DNA from: Bacteroidota bacterium
Lineage (GTDB): Bacteria; Bacteroidota; Bacteroidia; AKYH767-A; OLB10
Direction of reading: 5' to 3'
NCBI GenBank assembly: GCA_016721435.1
Contig: JADKIC010000016.1
Location: 1-64,000, forward strand
Length of the DNA: 64,000 bases
The stretch's first letter is position 1. Every line of letters starts with the position of its first letter. Under the pieces are notes generated by a model. The model was not told the origin of the DNA. It was given only the letters and a program-made list of their open reading frames with translations, and searched no databases. This document shows, piece after piece, positions 30,290 to 38,154 of this stretch. A program made the translations under genes and the position numbers.

Positions 30290-30426
30290 AGCCCTGTAGG
30301 GGCGACATCTTTGTAAAGAAACGTATGGACACTTCATCGAAAATTGTCCTGCGACCAAAGGTCTGGAGCAACCTTTGCTGTGATAGACAGTCCTCTCTTT
30401 TACAAAGCTGTCGCCCCTACAGGGCT
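30290..30426. mobile_element. MITE-like element with ~30-bp terminal inverted repeats
   Basis: The left end (30290-30319, AGCCCTGTAGGGGCGACA ...) and the right end (30396-30426) are inverted copies over about 30 bases with one or two differences. The 76 bases between include another partial dyad (CGACCAAAGGTC). No open frame is present. It sits between two convergent genes and a partial copy occurs at 3682-3700. It may be a non-autonomous mobile element or a bidirectional terminator; no target-site duplication is obvious to me. Confidence 0.55.
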
Positions 30427-30475
30427 GGTGTTCGAGGAATGTGAGAGTCTATAGCTATAAGGTATACCTTAAACT

Positions 30476-31639
30476 TCAATTAAAATATTCTTTCATCCTC
30501 TCGAAAAAACTCTTATCTCCTTTTCCCGGCTTTGGTTTGAAGTTTTCTGATTCACGAAGTTTTTCCATCGTTTTCTTTTCTTCCGTGCTGAGTTGTTGGG
30601 GTGTCCAAACATTGATGTTGACGAGTAAATCACCTCTTGTATAGGAATTCAGTGCAGGAACACCCTTGCCTTTCAGACGAAGGACTTTTCCACCTTGAGT
30701 GCCCGGTTCGATTTTGATTTTTGCTTTTCCTTCCAGCGTTGGTACTTCTATAGCAACACCCAAAGCAGCATCAGCAAAACTGATGTATAAATCATAGATC
30801 AGATGGTCGCCGTCTCTTTGCAATTGAGGATGTGGTATCTCTTCCACCACAATCAGCAAGTCTCCGGGAATACCTCCTCGCTCTGCAGCATTTCCTTTGC
30901 CACTCACGGTGAGTTGCATGCCTTCCGCTACTCCGGGTGGAATGTTGATGCTGATAATTTCTTCCCCTTGTTGCAAGCCGGAACCGGTACATGCCTTGCA
31001 TTTATTGGTGATCGTTTGGCCTTCTCCGTTACAGGTTGGACAAGTAGTGATCGTTTGCATTTGTCCAAGGAAGCTATTCGTCACACGACGGATTTGACCG
31101 CTCCCTTTACACATATTGCAGGTAGAAAAAGCACCTGTTCCGGCCTGAGCTCCTGAACCACCACACGTCTGGCAGCTGATTTGTTTGTTGACCTTTATTT
31201 TTTTCTCAGCCCCTTTAGCAATTTCTTCAAGAGTGAGCTTAACTTTTATGCGAAGATTCGTTCCTCTGTTGACTGTTCTTCTACCACCACGACCTCCTCC
31301 TCCGCCGCCGCCAAAGAAACTTTCAAATGGATTTCCTCCTCCAAAAATATCACCGAACTGGCTGAAAATATCCTCCATGTTCATGCTCTGTCCGCCACCA
31401 AATCCAGCAGCACCGCCAACGCCATTGTGGCCAAACTGATCGTACCTGCTTTTCTTTTCAGGGTTGCTCAGGACCTCATAGGCCTCTGCAGCTTCTTTGA
31501 ATTTATCTTCGGCAGCTTTATCACCCGGATTTTTATCGGGGTGAAATTTCAGCGCCATTTGTCGGTAGGCTTTTTTTATCTCTGCTTCTGATGCGCCTTT
31601 CGCAACTCCTAGTACTTCGTAGTAATCTCTTTTTGACAT
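30476..31639 (-). CDS. dnaJ: Chaperone protein DnaJ
   Basis: This 387-residue type I Hsp40 stimulates the ATPase of DnaK. The J domain (residues 1-70) has KFHPDKNPGD with the essential HPD. A Gly/Phe-rich region follows (about 75-125, GGGGGGGRGGR). Four zinc-finger repeats CQTCGGSG, CNMCKGSG, CPTCNGEG and CKACTGSG lie at about 150-215, then the substrate-binding domain (SINIPPGVAEGMQLTVSGKG). It lies 11 bases downstream of grpE on the same strand, so the two form a heat-shock operon. dnaK is not in the window. Confidence 0.97.
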   Translation of the reverse strand: MSKRDYYEVLGVAKGASEAEIKKAYRQMALKFHPDKNPGDKAAEDKFKEAAEAYEVLSNPEKKSRYDQFGHNGVGGAAGFGGGQSMNMEDIFSQFGDIFGGGNPFESFFGGGGGGGRGGRRTVNRGTNLRIKVKLTLEEIAKGAEKKIKVNKQISCQTCGGSGAQAGTGAFSTCNMCKGSGQIRRVTNSFLGQMQTITTCPTCNGEGQTITNKCKACTGSGLQQGEEIISINIPPGVAEGMQLTVSGKGNAAERGGIPGDLLIVVEEIPHPQLQRDGDHLIYDLYISFADAALGVAIEVPTLEGKAKIKIEPGTQGGKVLRLKGKGVPALNSYTRGDLLVNINVWTPQQLSTEEKKTMEKLRESENFKPKPGKGDKSFFERMKEYFN

Positions 31640-31650
31640 GTATGATTCCC

Positions 31651-32241
31651 TTAACTGCCTACAACAACTTTTGCATAGCGTATAACTTTTTCGTTGAGCC
31701 AGTATCCTTTTTCTACTTCATCAACAATTTTCCCTTTCATGGCAGCATCTTCAACCGGTATTTTTGTGATGGCTTCATGCAATTCAACATCAAATTCATG
31801 ACCAATGGAGTCCATGGGCTTCAGGCCTTTTTGTTCAAGGGTATTCAGCAGTTTTTGATGAATTAAAACAATGCCTTCACGGGTGGAGGGGTCCGCATTT
31901 TCTCCCATCGCCTTTAGCGCTCTTTCAAAATCATCCAGCGTTGGTAACAGGGTAGAAATGATATCCGTCCCGGCCGACTTAATAAGTTCAGCCCTTTCTT
32001 TAATGCTTCTTCGTTTGTAGTTCTCAAACTCAGCGTATAAGCGAAGATGATTGTCTTTTAGTTCACTGATTTCTTTTTCCAGTTTACCGATCGGGTCCTC
32101 TTCCAATGGCTTTTGTTCGGAGGCCTCTGCTTCGGAAGATCGTTGGATTTCTTCTGCAATTGGGTTATCCTGAAATTCACTCTGCTTATCTGATTCCTGG
32201 CTCATCACTTTTCTGTTGCTAAATGGGTTTCTTAGTTTCAT
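31651..32241 (-). CDS. grpE: GrpE nucleotide exchange factor
   Basis: GrpE releases ADP from DnaK. The acidic N-terminal region is followed by a long coiled coil (EKEISELKDNHLRLYAEFEN, YKRRSIKERAELIK) and the beta-domain with LLPTLDDFERALKAM, GHEFDVELHEAI and GYWLNEKVIRYAKVVVG, all typical. I place the start at the ATG at 32241 (197 residues); the ATG at 32205 is an alternative. The same frame is open further upstream to 32469 but that DNA belongs to the tlpA terminator region. A TATTTTTG box at 32260-32267 supports a start close below it. Confidence 0.93.
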   Translation of the reverse strand: MKLRNPFSNRKVMSQESDKQSEFQDNPIAEEIQRSSEAEASEQKPLEEDPIGKLEKEISELKDNHLRLYAEFENYKRRSIKERAELIKSAGTDIISTLLPTLDDFERALKAMGENADPSTREGIVLIHQKLLNTLEQKGLKPMDSIGHEFDVELHEAITKIPVEDAAMKGKIVDEVEKGYWLNEKVIRYAKVVVGS

Positions 32242-32259
32242 GTATTTTTTTGCCCGACA

Positions 32260-32292
32260 CAAAAATACTGCCATTGGGCAATAGTAGACAAA
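32260..32292 (-). promoter_or_regulatory. Promoter for the grpE-dnaJ operon
   Basis: On the minus strand TTTG (32289-32292), 21 bases, then TATTTTTG (32260-32267), 18 bases before the chosen grpE ATG. This fits the housekeeping consensus; no CIRCE element is seen. Confidence 0.5.
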
Positions 32293-32315
32293 TTGGCAGA
32301 AGAAATCATCATAAA

Positions 32316-32345
32316 ACAAAAAAGCCTCCCATAGGAAGCTCTTTT
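32316..32345 (-). terminator. Rho-independent terminator after the TlpA-like gene
   Basis: On the minus strand a stem AGCTTCC / GGAGGCT with a TATG loop is followed by TTTTTTG, about 40 bases after the tlpA-like stop codon. Confidence 0.7.
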
Positions 32346-32383
32346 GTCTTAGTTGGATGGAAGGGAGTTTAGTCCCGTTAAAA

Positions 32384-32968
32384 TTATTTAGTATCGTTGG
32401 CCTTGTCTGAACCGGTGCCACTTCCACCTTTAGCCAGATAAGATTCAAGTGTAGATTCCAGGTTCGCACCTCTTAAACCACGTGCTACAATAACGCCGTT
32501 TCCGTCAATCAGGTAATTGGCAGGGATGGAATTTACGCCATAAGTCGCTGCCGGCTTCGACTGCCATCCGCCCAGATCACTCACATGGTAGGGCCATTCG
32601 AGTTTATCCTTTGCAATGGCTTTGATCCATGCTTCTTTGTTTTGGTCCAGACTCACGCTATAGATGGTGAAGCCTTTTCCGCTTTTAAATTTCTGATCCT
32701 TGAATTTTTGATAGGCCGCCACTACATGGGGATTTTCCATTCGGCAGGGTCCGCACCAACTGGCCCAAAAGTCGAGCAATACCATTTTACCTTTTAAAGA
32801 GCTGAGGGCGATTGATTTACCTTCAGGACTCGTATAGGCCAAATCAATAGCCTTATTGCCAATTGCAGTCCCCGTATTGTTTTGAGGACTTTTTGTAAAA
32901 GAAGTTAACGAGACAGCTGCGAGAGCTAAGAAGCCACTGAACCCCAGCAGAATAGCGATTTTTTTCAT
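32384..32968 (-). CDS. TlpA/ResA-like thioredoxin-family protein
   Basis: This 194-residue envelope thiol-disulfide protein has an uncleaved anchor or signal peptide (AILLGFSGFLALAAVSLTSF, residues 4-23) and an AhpC/TSA-type thioredoxin fold. The catalytic motif is LLDFWASWCGPCRMENPHVV near residue 75, and the cis-Pro region is in NSIPANYLIDGNGVIVAR. TlpA-like proteins reduce periplasmic disulfides, for instance in cytochrome c maturation; the partner is unknown. A terminator follows and TATTTTTG lies at 33010-33017 upstream, so it is probably monocistronic. Confidence 0.88.
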   Translation of the reverse strand: MKKIAILLGFSGFLALAAVSLTSFTKSPQNNTGTAIGNKAIDLAYTSPEGKSIALSSLKGKMVLLDFWASWCGPCRMENPHVVAAYQKFKDQKFKSGKGFTIYSVSLDQNKEAWIKAIAKDKLEWPYHVSDLGGWQSKPAATYGVNSIPANYLIDGNGVIVARGLRGANLESTLESYLAKGGSGTGSDKANDTK

Positions 32969-33076
32969 ATGATTTTAAGATGTTTTTCTTTTAAGACGCG
33001 AGACACAGGCAAAAATAGTACCAATTCCGATTCGATGTATAGTTTATTTCTTAAGATTCCCTTTCTGTTGAGCTTT

Positions 33077-33186
33077 CGGCTACCGGCTACCGGCTACCGG
33101 CTTTTTGCTGATGGAATTTCAAACCTTTAACTTTAATCTTCAATCTTTCAACTTAATTATTGAAACTTGAAACTTGAAACTTGAAA
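33077..33186. repeat. GGCTACC and GAAACTT word repeats
   Basis: CGGCTACC is repeated three times at 33077-33102, and GAAACTT four times at about 33163-33187. The block leads into the hairpin at 33195-33230, as the AGCC block leads into the one at 7185. Confidence 0.6.
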
Positions 33187-33194
33187 CCTTAAAC

Positions 33195-33230
33195 CATGAA
33201 GCAGAATCGCGAAAAGCGATACGCTTCATG
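33195..33230. repeat. 36-bp hairpin repeat after murA (copy 2)
   Basis: This is the reverse complement of the hairpin at 7185-7220 with only two differences, which lie opposite each other in the stem (T-A there, C-G here). It starts 8 bases beyond the murA stop codon (minus strand) and has the opposite orientation relative to its gene. Confidence 0.7.
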
Positions 33231-33238
33231 GGAGCCCT

Positions 33239-34591
33239 TTAAACTCTTTTTATCTGAGCACCTAAGGCGTTCAAACGTTCGTCAATTCTTTCATAGCCGC
33301 GATCAATTTGTTCGATATTATGGATCACGCTTTTGCCTTTTGCACTCATTGCGGCGATCAGGAGGGCCACTCCGGCACGAATATCTGGTGAGGTCATTTG
33401 AATGCCTTTTAGCGGGTGTTTACGGGCAAGACCGATAACGGTTGCACGATGAGGATCACAGAGGATGATCTGTGCGCCCATATCAATAAGTTTATCTACA
33501 AAGAACAACCTGCTTTCAAACATTTTCTGGTGGACAAGAATAGTACCTTTAGCCTGAGTAGCAGTAACGAGGATCACACTCAGTAAGTCCGGTGTGAATC
33601 CGGGCCATATCTGATCGGCAATGGTCAATATGGATCCGTCAATAAAGGTGTCGATCTCATACATCTCCTGAGCCGGAATGAAGATATCGTCCCCTCTGAA
33701 TTCCATCTTTATTCCCAACCGTTGAAAAGTAGAAGGGATAATGCCGAGATGTTGTAAGCCCACATTTTTAATGGTCAGTTCACTCTGCGTCATGGCAGCC
33801 AGACCGATAAAAGAACCGACTTCAATCATATCCGGCAGGATACGGTGCTTCGTTCCTTTTAATGATTTCACCCCTTCAATCACCAGCAAATTGGAGCCGA
33901 TACCTGTGATTTTAGCTCCCATTTGATTCAGCATTTTGCAGAGCTGTTGCAAATACGGTTCGCATGCGGCATTGTAAATCGTGGTGGTACCATCAGCCAT
34001 CACCGCTGCCATCACAATGTTCGCTGTTCCCGTTACAGAAGCTTCATCGAGAAGCATATATGTCCCTTTCAGGTGCTGCGCATCGACACGGTAAAAATTA
34101 TCATTGCTGTCGAAATCAAATTTTGCACCCAGATTTTGAAATCCGATGAAATGGGTGTCTAACCGTCTGCGACCGATTTTATCACCACCCGGCTTTGGAA
34201 TCGCGGCTTTCCCATAGCGCGCGAGCAAGGGACCAATAATCATGATAGACCCTCTTAAAGCAGCTCCCAATTTGGCAAATTCTTTTGTCTCGAGATAACT
34301 GAGATCAATGTTTTTAGCCGTAAAGGAGAACGTATTGGGCTTTAAGCGTTCTGTATGTACGCCCATTTTTCCGAGCAATTCAATCAGTTTGATCACATCC
34401 CTGATTTCAGGAACATTGTCAATGATGCACTCTTCTTCGGTCAGCAGCACTGCACAAAGGATTTGCAAGGCTTCATTCTTGGCTCCCTGCGGTTCAATAG
34501 TACCATTCAGTTTGCAGCCACCGGTGATTTCAAAACTTCCACCTGTCATATTCGAAGTTTCGGCGGGTTTATTTGCCACGGCTGTATCCAT
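33239..34591 (-). CDS. murA: UDP-N-acetylglucosamine 1-carboxyvinyltransferase with Asp at the fosfomycin-target position
   Basis: MurA transfers enolpyruvate from PEP to UDP-GlcNAc, the first step of peptidoglycan precursor synthesis. The 450-residue protein has GAKNEALQILCAVLL (catalytic Lys-Asn region near residue 38), RGSIMIIGPLLARYGKA, the mobile loop PKPGGDKIGRRRLDTHF and IRAGVALLIAAMSAKGKSV. In the loop, Asp-137 (codon 34181-34183) replaces the Cys that fosfomycin alkylates in E. coli MurA. Its start overlaps the end of the DUF4290 gene by 23 bases, so they are co-transcribed. The start could be a little later, since homology to the family begins near residue 18. Confidence 0.95.
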   Translation of the reverse strand: MDTAVANKPAETSNMTGGSFEITGGCKLNGTIEPQGAKNEALQILCAVLLTEEECIIDNVPEIRDVIKLIELLGKMGVHTERLKPNTFSFTAKNIDLSYLETKEFAKLGAALRGSIMIIGPLLARYGKAAIPKPGGDKIGRRRLDTHFIGFQNLGAKFDFDSNDNFYRVDAQHLKGTYMLLDEASVTGTANIVMAAVMADGTTTIYNAACEPYLQQLCKMLNQMGAKITGIGSNLLVIEGVKSLKGTKHRILPDMIEVGSFIGLAAMTQSELTIKNVGLQHLGIIPSTFQRLGIKMEFRGDDIFIPAQEMYEIDTFIDGSILTIADQIWPGFTPDLLSVILVTATQAKGTILVHQKMFESRLFFVDKLIDMGAQIILCDPHRATVIGLARKHPLKGIQMTSPDIRAGVALLIAAMSAKGKSVIHNIEQIDRGYERIDERLNALGAQIKRV

Positions 34592-35201
34592 TGGTCGGGG
34601 TACGTTGTTTTCTGAGATTTTTATTTCGTTGATTTCTTCTGTCGGCTTCTTTCAGATCGATGAATTTGTTCGTGAGTTTCATATCATCACGAATCTCTAA
34701 TACTCCTCCTGAAAATTCCTTCAATTGTTCTCTGATGACATCATCATCTACCGAGTCGCGGTTCCAGGTGAGGTAACTCATCTTCATAAAATTGGCAATG
34801 GCTTCCACCACCTGCTGACGCTCCGGAGTATCTTCCATCTTTAACGCTTCCTTGATCATGAGCTCGATCGTACTGCCATAATGTCTCAGTTTGATGTTTT
34901 TCTGAGGGTAGGGCATGGGAGAAGGCTTCACATGCGTGAGGTCTTTGTCGGGCATCGGAAATGGGGAGTCACAATCCAGTTTGAAGTCGGAGATGATATA
35001 GAGATGATCCCAAAGTTTATGTTTATAATCGACAAATTCGCGTAACTGCGGATTGAGAATGGCCATAGCATTTACGATGGTCTTTGCGGCTTTGGTGCGC
35101 TCGTCACGGTCTTCAAGTTGAACGGTGAATTCTACCATTTCCTGTATGGAGCGCCCATATTCTGAAATGATCAGCGATTTTCTGGAGGTGTTGTATTGCA
35201 T
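34569..35201 (-). CDS. DUF4290 family protein
   Basis: This is a 210-residue cytoplasmic protein, mostly helical, of the Bacteroidota family DUF4290, whose start MQYNTSRKSLIISEYGRSIQ is diagnostic. The C-terminal ~35 residues are rich in Lys, Arg and Asn (ADRRNQRNKNLRKQRT), suggesting nucleic acid or ribosome contact, but no function is known. I chose the ATG at 35201 rather than 35237 because of the family start and because a TAACTTTG box (35235-35242) covers the upstream candidate. It is followed by murA with a 23-base overlap; this pairing is common in the phylum. Confidence 0.85.
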   Translation of the reverse strand: MQYNTSRKSLIISEYGRSIQEMVEFTVQLEDRDERTKAAKTIVNAMAILNPQLREFVDYKHKLWDHLYIISDFKLDCDSPFPMPDKDLTHVKPSPMPYPQKNIKLRHYGSTIELMIKEALKMEDTPERQQVVEAIANFMKMSYLTWNRDSVDDDVIREQLKEFSGGVLEIRDDMKLTNKFIDLKEADRRNQRNKNLRKQRTPTNGYSRGK

Positions 35202-35234
35202 GTATTTATAGGAAAGTACTGTATTATTTACTGC

Positions 35235-35242
35235 CAAAGTTA
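35235..35242 (-). promoter_or_regulatory. -7 box for the DUF4290-murA operon
   Basis: On the minus strand TAACTTTG, matching TAnnTTTG, 33 bases upstream of the ATG at 35201. No clear -33 box. Confidence 0.45.
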
Positions 35243-35310
35243 AGGATTATTGGATTATCATTTTAGTGAAATTTTTATTCGAATCTAATTTTAATTCCGA
35301 TACAATATTT

Positions 35311-35463
35311 TGCTCGCTGTTCCGGCTGCTCGCTGCTGGCTCCTAGCTTTGATGATGTTAATGCCAAAAGTTTTATTTAACAACGGTCTATATTCTCAGC
35401 TTTCAACATTGACGCTAAGAAAAATCAGCAAGTAGCCAGCAGCAAGTAGCTAGAAGCCAGCCT
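35311..35463. repeat. Pair of inverted AGC-word blocks
   Basis: A GCTGC/TGGC block (35311-35349) and the inverse AGTAGCCAGCAGCAAG block (35427-35463) flank about 80 bases of non-coding DNA. The second block abuts the uvrD 3' end. Confidence 0.55.
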
Positions 35464-35467
35464 CGGA

Positions 35468-37885
35468 TTACTCTACCACCTTAAGCTTCGCAAATTTCAG
35501 GAGCAGTTGCTTTTGCCCTTGACCATCAAACAAGATCGTAGCTTTATGGTCGGGTGATCGTCCTTCTATGCTGATGACTTGCCCGCGCCCGAAACGCTGA
35601 TGCTCGACAAATACGCCTGTCGTAATTTTTGACGGATCATCCGCAATAAAATCACTGACCGGAGGAGCCGGTTGTGCCACATTGATTTTTTGAATCCTTG
35701 TGGTACCGGGCTGCTGTTGGTCACAGGTGAGGGGTTTAACGGTACTCTTTGCAGCACTTGATCCGGATTTCGGTGAATTTCCGCGGTAAGGTTTCGCATT
35801 TCGCTGAAAACTGCGATTTCCTCCGCCTCCCTCCGCCTCCATAGTTACCCCATCCTCCCCGCTCATCTTCCTGATCAAATAAGGCCTCACCGCGTTGTAC
35901 CGGCATTTCTATGCATTCACTATCGACTTCTTCTAAAAACCGGCTGGGTTCACACATGATGAGGTTACCCCAACGGTAACGGGTAGCCGCCATTGATAAT
36001 GTCAGCTTTATCTCTGCTCTGGTGATGGCTACATAAACAATTTTCGTTCTTCTTCGAGATCCGTACGTGAATTGACACTGAGTTGAGAGGGAAATAAATT
36101 TTCTTCCAGACCCACTATGTACACATTTTTAAACTCCAGACCTTTCGAACTATGTATGGTCATGAGCGACACTTTATCGTCATCACCGTCTTTGTCATTG
36201 TCGGCATCCGTTAAGAGGGCGATATCCTGAAGGTAAAGGTCTAGAGTACGCAAGGCATTAACATCCTGTTCTGCAGAGGGCGACTCCAGTGGAATTTTAC
36301 CATGTTCACTGAATTCCTTGATACCGTTCAGTAATTCCTGCACGTTTTCATAATGACTGACACCTTCCGGCGTCCTGTCGTTGTAGAGTTCGGTGAGCAG
36401 TCCGGAGGCAGAGGCGATATGACTCGCCAGCTCATAGGCACTGTGGTTAGGTAACATCACCTGCCAGCTTCTGACCATCACGGCAAACTCAGCTACCTTA
36501 TCACGGATACCGCCGTTGATCCCGGCTTTGAATTCATGAATATTTTCGAGCACATTCCACACCGAAACATTTTCCTGAGCAGCATGCACTACGATTCTGT
36601 CGATGGTTGTTTTGCCTATTCCTCGCGCCGGGTAGTTGATGATGCGTTTCATCGCTTCTTCGTCGAGGGGATTGATCGCCATCCGAAAATACGCCAGCAA
36701 ATCTTTGATTTCTTTTCTATTGTAGAAGGATACTCCTCCAAATACTCTGTAAGGAATATTTCTTCGTCGCAAAGCTTCCTCCATCGAACGGCTCTGTGCG
36801 TTGGTGCGATATAAAATAGCGAAATCTTTATGGCGGTAATGTTTGTTCATCTTCTCTTCAAAGATGCTCAAGGCTACCTGATTTCCCTCTTCATTATCAC
36901 TGAGTGCTTTCAGGAGTTTTATTTTTTCGCCGTGGTGATTGTCGGTCCAGACTTCTTTTTTAAGTTGATTCTTGTTGAAGGTGATCACAGAATTGGCCGC
37001 CTGAACTATGGTCTTGGTGCTGCGGTAATTCTGCTCCAGCTTGTAGGTTTTTATCTCGGGAAAATCACGTTCAAAGTTGAGAATGTTTTGAATGTTGGCA
37101 CCACGAAATGCATAAATGCTTTGCGCATCATCTCCTACCACACAAATATTCTGGTGCATGGCAGATAGTTTTTTTACGATGATGTATTGTGCGAAGTTCG
37201 TATCCTGAAACTCATCCACCATCACGTACTTGAACTTCGTCTGGTATTTATACAACACTTCGGGATGTTCCTGAAATAGTTTCCAGGTATTGTACAGGAT
37301 ATCATCAAAATCCATGGCGCCGGCTTTAAAGCAGCGTTTGCTGTACAGTTCAAAGAGCAATCCCATCTTTGGTTTTCCACTCGATTGATCATCTCCGGTA
37401 AGTTCACTGTTTTGCTGGTATTCCTGCCAGTTGAACAGGTTGTTTTTTGCAGAAGAAATCCTGTTCAGTACCGCGGAAGGCTTGTAGGTTTTATCGTCGA
37501 GATTTTGCTCTTTCAAAATATCCCTGATCAGACTTTTGCTATCGTCAGAATCATAAATGGTAAAGTTGGAAGGGTAATTGATTTTATCGGCTTCACTGCG
37601 TAATATCCTCGCGAAAACAGAGTGAAAAGTGCCCATCCATAAGTTCCGGGCTTCATTGCCTACCACTTTGGAAATCCGCTCTTTCATTTCACGCGCGGCC
37701 TTGTTGGTAAAAGTCAGTGCCAATATGTTGAAGGGGTCGTTGCCTTTTTCGATAAGATAGGCAATGCGGAAAGTGAGGACCCTCGTTTTTCCTGAACCGG
37801 CACCTGCAATGATCATCACGGGTCCATCTGTTTGTATCACCGCTTCACGCTGTACTTCGTTGAGTTGGTCGAGGTAATTATTCAT
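35468..37885 (-). CDS. UvrD/PcrA-type superfamily 1 DNA helicase, frameshifted
   Basis: This is a 3'-5' DNA helicase for nucleotide excision or mismatch repair and replication restart. The motifs in order are Q-motif LNEVQREAV, Walker A AGAGSGKTRVLTFR, ALTFTNKAAREMKER, DEFQDTN (motif II), VVGDDAQSIYAFRGA (III), QNYRST (IV), TIHSSKGLEFKNVYIVGLEE (V) and, after an indel near 36030, VAITRAE (VI). A second indel near 35880 leads to the C-terminal tudor-like module (FVEHQRFGRGQVISIEGRS). Joined length is about 800 residues, like PcrA/UvrD. The window lacks a partner that would decide between the two names. A TATTTTTG box ends 6 bases before the ATG. Confidence 0.93.
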
Positions 37886-38154
37886 ACAACAAAAATAGTG
37901 TAATTACACGGGCAAATCTTCCCTCGTCCCTGAATAGTTGACAACTGTCAGAAGCTCATGAGATTCAAAATATTGTGCCTGTTTATTCTTAACAACAGCC
38001 TTCTGACTACTACTCCGTCAGATCCGGTGTTTTGAAAGCTAAGTTGAAACGGACCGGCGATTCAAGTCGATCATCTTGATAACTATCATTTTAAATTTTT
38101 TTAAAGTACTTCAGTTTTTTTATCTACCTTTAGAGTATCAAACGCGTTGATCCA
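37886..38154. other. Divergent intergenic region between uvrD and the lysyl oxidase gene
   Basis: This contains the uvrD -7 box (37892-37899, minus strand TATTTTTG) and a weaker TACCTTTA at 38125-38132 on the plus strand before the ATG at 38155. I see nothing else. Confidence 0.35.

Noticed and set aside
31185..31439. Proline-rich plus-strand frame
   Set aside because: It is the antisense of the Gly/Phe-rich region of dnaJ, an artefact of glycine codons read backwards.
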